From the NCBI GenBank assembly GCA_022495995.1, contig JAFEMH010000745.1, positions 529,001 to 593,000 on the forward strand: DNA of 64,000 nt. Direction: 5' to 3'. Shown piece after piece: positions 44,238 through 55,600 of this stretch. The notes beneath the pieces are model-generated. The model saw only the letters and a list, made by a program, of their open reading frames with translations. It had not been told where the DNA came from and searched no databases. The position numbers and the translations under genes were made by a program. Source of the stretch: Adenophora triphylla var. japonica. Taxonomy: Eukaryota; Streptophyta; Magnoliopsida; Asterales; Campanulaceae. Every line of letters begins with the position of its first letter. The stretch's first letter is position 1.

Positions 44238-47211
44238 TGTAACGACCCTAACCCTAGGCACTAATTTAGCATCATATTGTGTGCTTTTAATATTATTGTT
44301 AATATTATGTGTTCATTTTTATATACTTGATTTCTTGTATTAGGATAAAATGATAGGGAAATAAAATAATGTTCTAGGGGAAAATATAAAAATAGAAATT
44401 TGATAAAGAGTAAGAGGAGGTTAAATTGGGTAGAATAAATAATGAGAATAAAAGGGGGTTTTATTTAAATTGTGAAAGCCTTGAATATTAAGGGTGGGGG
44501 GACCATATCCCTTAAAACCCTCCCCTCTTCCCTCCTAGGTCAATGACCCCCCATACCTCCCATACTTTCCCCCTCACTCTACCATCCTCCTTCTTTCCTT
44601 CCCCATCATTCTCTCCTTCTCCCTTATCATTTTTCCATGGAAGATCCATATTGAAAGCCTCTCCTTCCAAGACTCCTACCAAGCTCATTTCTTATCCATT
44701 TTCAAATCAAGTTGTACTTTTGTGCTTGGAGCATTTAGGGGAGTTCATCAAACCAAGAAAATCATCATTTCATCTTGTATTGGCTAAAGTAAGTTATTAT
44801 GACTTCCTTCTAAATATTGCTCACTTAATGTGTTAGTTAATCTCTTGTTTAAAGAAGATGATTTTTGGTATTTTGAATAATGTTATTTGAGTTGGAATTG
44901 ATATTAAGTGGTGAATTAGTGATCTAAGTTGAAAGAAGAGTGGTATAGAGAAATTGGGGATATTAATGGTATAAGTGTAAGTGTTTAATGTGAGTTTGGC
45001 CAAGTTACTAGAGTTAGAAAGTGAATTATTAGGACCTTCCTCCTATTAAATGATCATGAATGATTTGATGTTAATGTTGTGGTTATAATTGTGGTTTGAA
45101 ATGTTATGACACTCTCTTGGGTTGAGAAATGGAGTAATGACCTAGGATAAAGTTGTTGTTCATAGAAGTGATAAAGAATGTAAGAGCATGGGTGGAATTA
45201 GATTAAGAAAATAAGTATAAAATGTAATGGTTAAATGAGTAGGAAATCCAAGTGGGAGTAGCCTAGGTTAATGGTACTTTGGGGTTTAAATGGTTTGTAA
45301 TGACATTAGGAAGGTTGACAAATAATCTTATGTTCACAATTTAGAGGAAGCCTAAGTTGGATTTTTGGGTTTTCTTGACTTAGTGATTTAAGGTTGCTGT
45401 GATACCTGAATCTGGCCGTGGCACGAGTCGTGCCCCTTGGCACGAGTCGTGCCCATGGCCAACTCGTGGTTACGAGTCGTGATGTGAAAGCCAAATCGTT
45501 CTGATCAAACCATTGGGAAATTGGCACGAGTCGTGCCCTCAGGCACGAGTCGTGCCATGTGAGAGTCACGAGTTGTGCTTGCCAAAGGACGAATGAATCT
45601 GGGAAAGGCAAAAGGGACACGAGTCGTGCCCTGGGTGACATTGAATTGTTTTTGGAGCTGTTTAACCCTATTCAACCTAGACCATAATTGAACCCTCTTT
45701 AACTTAGATTAAAGTAGAATGCTTGGGCTACTCAATGAAGTCTTAATTGGTCAAAATGGATTTGGGGAAGTAGTTTAAATATTGTCCGGAAAATGGTGGA
45801 TAAGCTTGATTCGTACTTCACCAAAGTAGTTCAAACTTGGGAAGTAGATCTTGAACTTTTATTAAGATTATTCAAGGTTGAGTAACGACTTCGTAGAAAT
45901 AGTTTATGGTTTAGAGTGGCCGTATTTGCCTCATAACCTTGGTGATTAGATAGTGTAGAGACTATAATTACACTATTGCGTTAGTTAGAAATGTTTATGT
46001 ATCACATTGTGGCATTGTATCCCAAGTGGGGATTATTTGGTATTGTTATGTTGTATCCCAAGTGTGGATTATTTGGTATATGGTTGTATTGTATCTCAGT
46101 TGTGGATTATCTGGCATGTTGATTATATTGTATCCCGGTGTGGATTATGTGGTTATATGGATACATTACTTGAGTTCATATTCATTGATGGATTATGCAT
46201 AGTGTATTAAATAAATGTTGCACTATGGTATTGATTTAACATGAGTATAATTTACCATGTTGTTATATTGTTATCCCTTTTGTGGATTTAATTCAAGTAA
46301 CTATTATGTGCTTGGATATTACATGTGATCAGGGGGTATAATGGAATTCAATCAATTATTGATTTGTTCTATAAGTGATTGAAGGTTCATCATACCTGTG
46401 ACCTTTCCCCTCTGTGGCCACAGAGTGGGTGTGCTAGCGACTGTATTGAGCCAAAAGCCTTACAGACCGCTGCGATTTGGTGATTAGGGGGAATGCTTCT
46501 GTATTAAGCCAAAAGCTTTACAGATAGCGGTATTATTGTTGGATACTCTGATTTAGTATCTGATTTTCTTATATGGATCTCTGGAGTATGAGTCCTATAA
46601 GCGGTGAATGTGCTGGAGGCAATTCACCAAAGAGCGGAGTTTTACTCCCATGTTGTACGACTTATTGTTCAGACGGGAAAGGTAAAATGAGGTAACGTAA
46701 GGTGTTTACTGCTTTCATAATGTGTTACGTGCTACCATGCTATGTGTTGCATCTTGTTTGGCATCTTGCTGCATTCATAATAGCTTATTGAGATTTATTC
46801 TCACCCCTTCCCTTTTACTGTTTTAGATTGTGCTGAGACAGGTGACCTGAACCAGTGAGGCCGGGGAAAGAGTTTGGACTCTTGCTTTTGGGATTTGTCA
46901 GGATAGGTATATGAGTGGGTTGTCGGAAGTCATATTTAAGTATTACTCTTTTATAAGTTGTAAGGAAAACTCTTTTGTTAAACAATGTTAATTAGGGTTT
47001 TCAATGTAATTAATTAAGTATGGTTATTAAAGTATTTGTTTAAATTCCTCCAAGTGGAGATATTATTATTTGATTTTGTTTATGGGAAATTGAGAATTGG
47101 TTAATTTTCTTGTAAAGGCAAATAAAAGTTTTAAAAATCTAAGAGGGGTTTTCTTAGTTTGAGCTTCTCAAGCTCGGGACACGCGTTAGGTCTTGGGTTG
47201 GGGTGCTCACA
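44238..47211 (+). repeat. 5' LTR of E3
   Basis: A 2,974-bp LTR. Near the middle (45,420-45,630) it has five copies of the 15-mer GGCACGAGTCGTGCC or close variants. A region of TGGATTATTTGGTAT-type repeats follows (about 46,010-46,140). An ORF at 44,543-44,836 is identical in both LTRs, but I see no protein similarity and do not call it a gene. Confidence 0.92.
45420..45630 (+). repeat. GGCACGAGTCGTGCC palindrome cluster in the E3 LTR
   Basis: Perfect 7-bp arms (GGCACGA/TCGTGCC) around a single G at 45,420-45,434, 45,439-45,453, 45,523-45,537 and 45,542-45,556. A variant beginning GACACGAG is at 45,616-45,630, and degenerate half copies lie between. The 3' LTR (51,248-51,480) has one extra unit, so copy number changes within a single element's life. 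Confidence 0.85.
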
Positions 47212-47213
47212 GT

Positions 47214-47225
47214 TGGTATCAGAGC
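47214..47225 (+). other. Primer-binding site of E3
   Basis: TGGTATCAGAGC, complementary to the 3' end of initiator tRNA-Met, begins two bases after the LTR end. Confidence 0.9.
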
Positions 47226-47294
47226 TTAGTTTAGAGGTCAAGGGTAGATGTCTAAACTAAGGGGGAATGTGTGGTAATTAACGCCTAGTGTTTA

Positions 47295-48362
47295 ATGCAG
47301 GAGTTCGTTCTAATGGCCGGAAGCAATGAGGATCAGCGAAAGGTTCTAGAAAATGAAGGAGATATGGGTATAGGTGAAATTCAGAATGAAGAGATGATGA
47401 AATTATTCAGGATGTTTGTACAGAATATGGAGACTAGAGGATCAGTTTCGAATCAACCTGAGGGATGTCAAAGTGATGGATGGGAAAGGTTTGTGAAGAT
47501 GAATCCACCGAGTTTTAATGGATATCCGGATCCGTTAAAGGCAGAAAAATGGTTAGAGAAAATGAACAAAATCTTTGAGGTTATGGAGAGTCGCAACGAA
47601 GAGAAAGTTAAGTATGCCGTTTTCAAACTTGAAGGTCCAGCTGATCAGTGGTGGCAGAATGTGAAGGGAAGTTGGGAGCGGGATCATACGCCCCAGACTT
47701 GGGATAATTTCACTCAACAGTTCGAGGATTATTTTATTACAATGGTTACAAGGGATAGGAAGGAGATTGAATTCTTAGGACTAAAACAAGGGAACATGAC
47801 GGTGAATCAGTATTCAGTCCGGTTTGAGGAATTAGCTAGGTGTTGCCCTCATTTGGTATCGCATGAAGTGAGAAGAGTTCTTAGGTTTGTAACAGGTTTG
47901 AGGATTGAGTTTAGGAAGAAATTAGTGATTGATAGCTTCACCAATTATCAGACAGCCATAGATAGAGCATATAAGATCGAGAATAGCATTGAGGAAAATA
48001 GTGGAAAATCTGAAGGTGGGATTAGAAATAAACCAAAGTATCTAGGACAAGGATCCAAAATCATTAGAGGACAGCCAAGGGCTTTAACTTCAGGAAGTGT
48101 GAGAGGGGAACTTGGGGTAGCTTCTTCGTCTAGGCCAATATCCAAACAGTATGGGATGATGTGTAAATATTGCAAGAAGATGGGTCACTCTGAAGACAAG
48201 TGTTGGAGTAAGCAAGGGAAATGCTTGAATTGTGGAGAAATGGGGCACTACAGGAAAAATTGTCCTGTATTTCATCAGAGGTTAGCTTCGGGTGCCGGTA
48301 AAAGGGGGCAAAGAGGTGGAACGAAAAGGGGCAATGAAGGAAATCCAAAAGTGAATATGTAA
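47295..48362 (+). CDS. E3 gag polyprotein, intact
   Basis: An uninterrupted 355-codon ORF; the ATG at 47,313 (MAGSNEDQRK) is an alternative start. The retrotransposon gag domain spans about residues 60-230: FVKMNPPSFNGYPDPLKAEKW, FKLEGPADQWWQNVK, FTQQFEDYF and FLGLKQGNMTVNQYSVRFEE. Two CCHC zinc knuckles, CKYCKKMGHSEDKC and CLNCGEMGHYRKNC, lie at about residues 291-326, with a basic tail. It packages element RNA in cytoplasmic particles. The frame is open while pol has decayed, fitting either recent insertion or selection on gag alone. Confidence 0.9.
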   Translation: MQEFVLMAGSNEDQRKVLENEGDMGIGEIQNEEMMKLFRMFVQNMETRGSVSNQPEGCQSDGWERFVKMNPPSFNGYPDPLKAEKWLEKMNKIFEVMESRNEEKVKYAVFKLEGPADQWWQNVKGSWERDHTPQTWDNFTQQFEDYFITMVTRDRKEIEFLGLKQGNMTVNQYSVRFEELARCCPHLVSHEVRRVLRFVTGLRIEFRKKLVIDSFTNYQTAIDRAYKIENSIEENSGKSEGGIRNKPKYLGQGSKIIRGQPRALTSGSVRGELGVASSSRPISKQYGMMCKYCKKMGHSEDKCWSKQGKCLNCGEMGHYRKNCPVFHQRLASGAGKRGQRGGTKRGNEGNPKVNM

Positions 48363-50052
48363 AGTTGAATCCTTGTTTTGAAGTCTTGGAGAGGTATATC
48401 CCTCAGCGGTCCTTAGAGGTACATTTCCTGTCTCAGAAGTTAGGGGTCATATTTTATAGATCCTGTTTCATATCATTATGTGTGGCATAGCATTTTGCTT
48501 ATATGTGGCATAAATTGCTTGAGATTTTGTTTTATTGTTAGAGGATTCTGCTCTTATGAGAGAATACCTCGAATCTCTTTTGGTTTACCACGATGGTGAT
48601 GTGGTTATGGCTGAGCATGTGTTGCCAGTTGATTTGGTATGATTATCAATTTATGATTTTGAAATATACTTGACCTGGAGGGTTAAGTAGTTGTTGTGCA
48701 TTGGTAGACTATCATAAGAAGTGAGTCTTCCTTTCTGTGCCTAAATTGTTTACATTGGTAATTGATACAGATGAACCTTTATGTGGTATACTTGTTATAT
48801 ATGCGTTAAAGGCAGAAAAGTTTGGTTAAAAGAGTGAAGGGTATTGGGTATGTGTTAGACTTGCATAAGAAGTCTCTCTAGAAATTTTATGTGCTAGTTG
48901 TGAGTGGATAGTAATTGTGTTTTCATTAAGGTATCTCATGTGTTGATTCTAAGTATGATAATCAGAATTTTAATCCTTAGTTTAATGGCTTTATGGTAGT
49001 TAGGATTGATGGTCTCTTTGTTAATTAAAGTTCCGAAAAGATCATGAAAATCATTTGAGAGTTGGGTTAATGATTCCTTGTGAGGAGTCCTTGTATGCAA
49101 ATTGTAGCTAGTGTGAGTTGGATCGAGAGGATTTCAAATTTTGGGTTCTATAGTCTTAAACTCGGATGTTACCATGGATCTTGCAAGGATTGAGTCCGTG
49201 ATCTTTGGGTTGGCAAGTGCTACCGGAGGAATTTTTAAGGAATTCTTGGGAATTGTAAAATCATTGATTTAGTTAACACTAAAGAATATATAAATGGTGT
49301 AGGATGTACTAAGGATGAATCATATTGATAGAGAAGGAGAATAGATTGACTATAGGTCCGATCCTTACCTTACCTAATGGATGTGAGGACTTTGTGAATT
49401 TTAAGTGCGTATTAAAGGAAGATTAGGTTGTGATATTATGAGAAATGGGAAAGTAATAGCGTATGCCTCGAGGAAGTTAACTTAGATAAACCGGAATTTT
49501 CTTACCCTCTACTCGAGAGTGGCTGCAATTGTTTTATGTTGTTAAGTGAGAACCTTACCTTTTTGAAGCTCTCTTGTGGAATTTGTTACCGATCCTAAGA
49601 GTTTGGAGGATTTAGTTACTTAAAAGGAAGAGATTAGAAGACTATCTAGATTCTTGAAAAATAGGTTATGTGTGGTGTGATGGACTTCCTTTCAAGTTGA
49701 GAAGTTAACTAACCTTAGCAAGTTTATGTAATAATAGTTTTTAGTCTAGCATTGGAATGGGTACTGTACAAAGCTTGATATGGACAAATTTAATTGTATA
49801 ATCCTTCGTGCATATGGAGTTCTTCAATTAATGATGATTTGGCGGATTTGACTTATGTGGGGAAACTGTTGAGAGTTATTAGAATGATAGTTTAGGGAAT
49901 TGAAATCCTAGGGTATTCGGGTTGTGAAAATGTATAGAAGAATCATGCCGTTAAGGAAACCATTTGGAAGTGTAATTTGAAATGCGTGAGAGGTAACCTT
50001 TGTTATTGATCCATAAGGTAAGTCTTTTTAAAATTCGGGACGAATTTTCTTT
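48363..50052 (+). pseudogene. E3 pol remnant
   Basis: Mostly decayed non-coding sequence. The only recognisable block is 49,355-49,545: PILTLPNGCEDFVNF, and in another frame GKVIAYASRKL, then NFLTLYSRVAAIVL after a stop. These match the RT-RNase H junction of Ty3/gypsy pol. Protease, most of RT and integrase are missing, so large deletions must have preceded the last transposition. Confidence 0.7.
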
Positions 50053-50065
50053 AAGGGGGAGTGAG
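50053..50065 (+). other. Polypurine tract of E3
   Basis: AAGGGGGAGTGAG directly before the 3' LTR start TGTAACG. Confidence 0.75.
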
Positions 50066-53058
50066 TGTAACGACCCTAACCCTAGGCACTAATTTAGCAT
50101 CATATTGTGTGCTTTTAATATTATTGTTAATATTATGTGTCCATTTTTATATACTTGATTTCTTGTATTAGGATAAAATGATAGGAAAATAAAATAATGT
50201 TCTAGGGGAAAATATAAAAATAGAAATTTGATAAAGAGTAAGAGGAGGTTAAATTGGGTAGAATAAATAATGGGAATAAAAGGGGGTTTTATTTAAATTG
50301 TGAAAGCCTTGAATATTAAGGGTGGGGGGACCATATCCCTTAAAACCCTCCCCTCTTCCCTCCTAGGTCAATGACCCCCCATACCTCCCATACTTTCCCC
50401 CTCACTCTACCATCCTCCTTCTTTCCTTCCCCATCATTCTCTCCTTCTCCCTTATCATTTTTCCATGGAAGATCCATATTGAAAGCCTCTCCTTCCAAGA
50501 CTCCTACCAAGCTCATTTCTTATCCATTTTCAAATCAAGTTGTACTTTTGTGCTTGGAGCATTTAGGGGAGTTCATCAAACCAAGAAAATCATCATTTCA
50601 TCTTGTATTGGCTAAAGTAAGTTATTATGACTTCCTTCTAAATATTGCTCACTTAATGTGTTAGTTAATCTCTTGTTTAAAGAAGATGATTTTTGGTATT
50701 TTGAATAATGTTATTTGAGTTGGAATTGATATTAAGTGGTGAATTAGTGATCTAAGTTGAAAGAAGAGTGGTATAGAGAAATTGGGGATATTAATGGTAT
50801 AAGTGTAAGTGTTTAATATGAGTTTGGCCAAGTTACTAGAGTTAGAAAGTGAATTATTAGGACCTTCCTCATATTAAATGATCATGAATGATTTGATGTT
50901 AATGTTGTGGTTATAATTGTGGTTTGAAATGTTATGACACTCTCTTGGGTTAAGAAATGGAGTAATGACCTAGGATAAAGTTGTTGTTCATAGAAGTGAT
51001 AAAGAATGTAAGAGCATGGGTGGAATTAGATTAAGAAAATAAGTATAAAATGTGATGGTTAAATGAGTAGGAAATCCAAATGGGAGTAGCCTAGGTTAAT
51101 GGTACTTTGGGGTTTAAATGGTTTGTAATGACATTAGGAAGGTTGACAAATAATCTTATGTTCACAATTTAGAGGAAGCCTAAGTTGGATTTTTGGGTTT
51201 TCTTGACTTAGTGATTTAAGGTTGCTGTGATACCTGAATCTGGCCGTGGCACGAGTCGTGCCCCTTGGCACGAGTCGTGCCCATGGCCAACTCGTGGTTA
51301 CGAGTCGTGATGTGAAAGCCAAATCGTTCTGATCAAACCATTGGGAAATTGGCACGAGTCGTGCCCTCAGGCACGAGTCGTGCCATGTGAGAGTCACGAG
51401 TCGTGCTTGCCAAAGGACGAATGAATCTGGGAAAGGCAAAAGGGGCACGAGTCGTGCCCTGGGGCACGAGTCGTGCCCTGGCCTGGTGACATTGAATTGT
51501 TTTTGGAGCTGTTTAACCCTATTCAACCTAGACCATAATTGAACCCTCTTTAACTTAGATTAAAGTAGAATGCTTGGGCTACTCAATGAAGTCTTAATTG
51601 GTCAAAATGGATTTGGGGAAGTAGTTTAAATATTGTCCGGAAAATGGTGGATAAGCTTGATTCGTACTTCACCAAAGTAGTTCAAACTTGGGAAGTAGAT
51701 CTTGAACTTTTATTAAGATTATTCAAGGTTGAGTAACGACTTCGTAGAAATAGTTTATGGTTTAGAGTGGCCGTATTTGCCTCATAACTTTGGTGATTAG
51801 ATAGTGTAGAGACTATAATTACACTATTGCGTTAGTTAGAAATGTTTATGTATCACATTGTGGCATTTTATCCCAAGTGGGGATTATTTGGTATTGTTAT
51901 GTTGTATCCCAAGTGTGGATTATTTGGTATATGGTTGTATTGTATCTCAGTTGTGGATTATCTGGCATGTTGATTATATTGTATCCCGGTGTGGATTATG
52001 TGGTTATATGGATACATTACTTGAGTTCATATTCATTGATGGATTATGCATAGTGTATTAAATAAATGTTGCACTATGGTATTGATTTAACATGAGTATA
52101 ATTTACCATGTTGTTATATTGTTATCCCTTTTGTGGATTTAATTCAAGTAACTATTATGTGCTTGGATATTACATGTGATCAGGGGGTATAATGGAATTC
52201 AATCAATTATTGATTTGTTCTATAAGTGATTGAAGGTTCATCATACCTGTGACCTTTCCCCTCTGTGGCCACAGAGTGGGTGTGCTAGCGACTGTATTGA
52301 GCCAAAAGCCTTACAGACCGCTGCGATTTGGTGATTAGGGGGAATGCTTCTGTATTAAGCCAAAAGCTTTACAGATAGCGGTATTATTGTTGGATACTCT
52401 GATTTAGTATCTGATTTTCTTATATGGATCTCTGGAGTATGAGTCCTATAAGCGGTGAATGTGCTGGAGGCAATTCACCAAAGAGCGAAGTTTTACTCCC
52501 ATGTTGTACGACTTATTGTTCAGACGGGAAAGGTAAAATGAGGTAACGTAAGGTGTTTACCGCTTTCATAATGTGTTACGTGCTACCATGCTATGTGTTG
52601 CATCTTGTTTGGCATCTTGCTGCATTCATAATAGCTTATTGAGATTTATTCTCACCCCTTCCCTTTTACTGTTTTAGATTGTGCTGAGACAGGTGACCTG
52701 AACCAGTGAGGCCGGGGAAAGAGTTTGGACTCTTGCTTTTGGGATTTGTCAGGATAGGTATATGAGTGGGTTGTCGGAAGTCATATTTAAGTATTACTCT
52801 TTTATAAGTTGTAAGGAAAACTCTTTTGTTAAACAATGTTAATTAGGGTTTTCAATGTAATTAATTAAGTATGGTTATTAAAGTATTTGTTTAAATTCCT
52901 CCAAGTGGAGATATTATTATTTGATTTTGTTTATGGGAAATTGAGAATTGGTTTTCTTGTAAAGGCAAATAAAAGTTTTAAAAATCTAAGAGGGGTTTTC
53001 TTAGTTTGAGCTTCTCAAGCTCGGGACACGCGTTAGGTCCCGGGTTGGGGTGCTCACA
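50066..53058 (+). repeat. 3' LTR of E3
   Basis: A 2,993-bp LTR, nearly identical to 44,238-47,211. Notable differences are an extra GGCACGAGTCGTGCC unit near 51,460 and loss of a few bases in a TTAATTTTC stretch near 52,950. Confidence 0.92.
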
Positions 53059-55256
53059 ATAAAAACCCTTCTAGAAGCTGCCACCTTGCAGGCTTCTAGA
53101 AGGTAAATGGATAAGGCTTCTTATGTCGTGCGACATACCCTGCCATGGTGAGTTCTAGAATCTGCCACCTTGCATGTTTCTAGAAGGAAAGCGGTTATGG
53201 CTTGTTTTGTCGTGCGACATACTAAGCCACTGCCATGCAGCCTATAAATAGAGGCCTGCACCTCTCATTTTAGGGGAGCCTATTTTACTCCTCAGTGTCA
53301 CTCTATAAAGAATACGCCCAGAAGCCTAGTCTCTCCTCACAGACCCTTTAAAACACATACTAATCCTCTCAAATCACTCACCATTCAACCAATCCAACAC
53401 CCACTTCATACACACACAAAGAACCAACGGTTCTCATTGAACCAAGGATTGATATCAGCTCCGGAGGCTGATGTTTGAAGGCTCCTATATCTAACTTGAT
53501 ATAGGAAGTCGTGGTCTTCAAGGGTAACGATTCTCTATCCTTTTCTCCTCCCCTATCTTCCTTATACATGAGATCTATGTATTAAATGTGTTAACTTTGA
53601 TGCATCCTGAGTAATATCACATGTTTTAGTCTCATATTGCTTAGATCAGTATCTATTTGCATATCATTCCATGTAATAGCGTCGGTTTGACATTGTTTTG
53701 TATGAACACTCGAGATGAGTGTGGATCCCTCATATCCACACCCTCTTGAAGTGTTCACTATTGACATACTTACTCTCTGAGACCCATTTGTGAAGTAACT
53801 TGGCTATATTAATGTCTTGCTGCCTCTGTAAATCCCAGTTGTTAAGGTCTCTGCAAGTGGCTAAGTATGTCACGCGACATACCTTGCCAGGCAATCTATG
53901 TCACGCGACAACTTTGGCCAGTTTGCAGAGCCTTCATCTTTTCAGTTTGTAATCTGATTTCTACCTTTACCATGCTATAATCTAATGTCAATCTGCAATT
54001 TAAATAGCATCCTTTGCACCCTAAATGTCATCTTTTCATTAAAATGTCATCTTCATACATCAAAGTGGCATCCTTTGCATTAAAATAGCATTCTTTGCTC
54101 TTAAAATGATATTTTTATGCATAAAGTAGCATCCTTTGCACTTAAAATGCCTTTTTACACACAAAGTTGCATCCTTTACATTCAAGGCTTTATCTTTACA
54201 TCAAAGTAGCATCCTTTGCATTAAAAAACCATTTCTTTACATAAAAATGCATCCTTTGCATTAAAAATCATTTCTTTGCATAAAAAGCATCCTTTGCAAA
54301 CAAAATAGCATCCTTTGCACCCAAAATGTCATCTTTTCATTAAAAATGTCATTTTTATCCTAAATATGTATTCCCCATGTCCCCATTGGTATCCTTTGGA
54401 ACGGACCGGTGTAAAGGTCCTATCTTTACATCGTTTCTTCCATTAAAGGTGCCACAATCTCTTTAGAAAGGGATAAACCTTGAACCCTATATCTCCGATT
54501 ATCACTTGAGATGAGCATAATAGTCCCTACATAAGCTCAATCGTCTCAAGATATAGGATTGATGGGTTAAGGACACTCCTTTCTAAATAACCCCATTTTG
54601 GACTATAAAAGAGAGTACTTCTCTTGATCACGCAAGACCCAAGGTCAAATAGCGATGATCACAAGTCCAAGATGAGGACGGGATCAAAGTCCCGAACACA
54701 TAAAATCCAAAGAATCCCGAGCGACAACCAACTAAATGGTTTGTACGTCCGGAAGATAACTTGGAACATTCCCCCCCTCTTTTCAACACATGCACACAAG
54801 AAAGCACGCAAGCACGAAAAATGGAATCTAGGGAGACTTGCTAAGGCAAGGCACCTTGGATGAACGACCATTCGTTCTTCCCAAGGGGTAACTTAACCTC
54901 CGAACCCTAAAAACCTTTTTTTCAAAGTTTTGAGGAAATCAAAATGGCGTGGCGACTCCGTTTTTCAAATTAAACCGGATGTTTTCAAACTCAAGTGAAT
55001 CCAATTTAAAAACACAAAATAAATTTGGGCACACACACCTGGATAATTCCTTATAGGTCCAAACAGAATTAATACCCCAAAGGTCCTTCTGCATGGAAAA
55101 AAGACCGAAAGGTACTTTCTTGGCAAGAAACTTATAAAAAGTTCCCGAAAGCTTCGGAATGGACCAGAAATTTACCAAAACGCTCCCTAGCACACTTTTA
55201 TTGAGTAAAAGGCACCTTTATTGGGTCGCGAGTTGGATTGGGGTACTCACACCATG

Positions 55257-55600
55257 GTGAGGGGTTCATTCTTGCTTTCCCCTTTGCTCTCTTTCTTGGA
55301 TGTGTAACTCTCGTTGTCAGAGGAGGAAGATGACGAGCTAGGCTCGTACTTCTTTTTCTTGCTTTTGCTTTGGCGAAGACCCTTGGCCTTTTTGGTGTAT
55401 GATTCTTCTTCTTCGGAGGAAGAATCATTTTTCTTCTTCGTTTCTTTATTGGCTAGTGCCGCCCTAATCTCTTGGATTTCTTCCACAAGAGTGTGGATTT
55501 GGGTAGCTTGTACCTCTAAGAGATCATTGGCTTCTTCCAGAAGTTTGTGGTTGTTTTCGGACAAAATTTCGTTACCCGGAATTTCTTCGATGCCGGACAT
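55257..55600 (-). pseudogene. E1 gag, N-terminal part
   Basis: Starts MSGIEEIPGNEILSENN. A leucine-rich coiled coil (about residues 15-50) is followed by a Ser/Glu/Lys-rich linker with EEEESYTKKAKG and polyserine. The frame runs straight into 26,962 leftward once solo LTR C and one CCATG are removed. Confidence 0.8.

Larger units (their letters stand above)
44238..53058 (+). mobile_element. E3: young Tekay/Del-like LTR retrotransposon with gag only
   Basis: LTRs 44,238-47,211 and 50,066-53,058 (2,974 and 2,993 bp) start TGTAACGACCC and end GTGCTCACA, and are flanked by ATAAA (44,233-44,237; 53,059-53,063). The primer site is tRNA-Met (TGGTATCAGAGC). The internal region is only 2.85 kb: an open gag and a short decayed pol remnant. 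LTRs differ at about 15 positions plus small indels (about 0.5%), so insertion is recent even though pol was already lost. It must have been copied in trans. Lineage is inferred from long LTRs, primer site and two CCHC knuckles. Confidence 0.88.
28192..55037 (+). mobile_element. E2: non-autonomous Tat-type LTR retrotransposon with gag and antisense PMD
   Basis: LTR A (28,192-30,329) and LTR B (44,079-44,237 plus 53,064-55,037) flank the element; duplicated CCTGG lies at 28,187-28,191 and 55,038-55,042. The primer site TGGCGACTCCGCTGGGGA follows LTR A and differs by one base from that of E1. Removing solo LTR F and E3 leaves about 16.3 kb. The sense strand encodes only gag; no protease, RT or integrase remnant is seen. 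The opposite strand encodes a PMD gene. Mobilisation must have relied on enzymes from a relative such as an intact E1-type element. Confidence 0.88.
44079..55037 (+). repeat. 3' LTR of E2 (LTR B), split by E3
   Basis: The first 159 bp (44,079-44,237) and the rest (53,064-55,037) align with LTR A across the E3 insertion, which duplicated ATAAA. Differences from LTR A are about 1% by eye. It ends GGGCACACACA, one CA unit longer than LTR A. Confidence 0.9.
26963..55251 (-). mobile_element. Solo LTR C, split by E2
   Basis: On the minus strand it begins TGTGAGTACCCCAATCC (55,251 leftward) and ends ..CGTACATTCA at 26,963, between duplicated CCATG (26,958-26,962; 55,252-55,256). Its own sequence is 26,963-28,191 plus 55,038-55,251, about 1.44 kb after removing one E2 target copy. 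Removing it rejoins the E1 gag frame. The start resembles the TGTAAGTACCC ends of LTR D and E2, so it belongs to the same broad lineage. Confidence 0.88.

Noticed and set aside
44543..44836. 97-residue ORF repeated in both E3 LTRs (also 50,371-50,664)
   Set aside because: It is duplicated only because it lies in the LTR; composition is low-complexity Ser/Pro/Leu and I see no domain.
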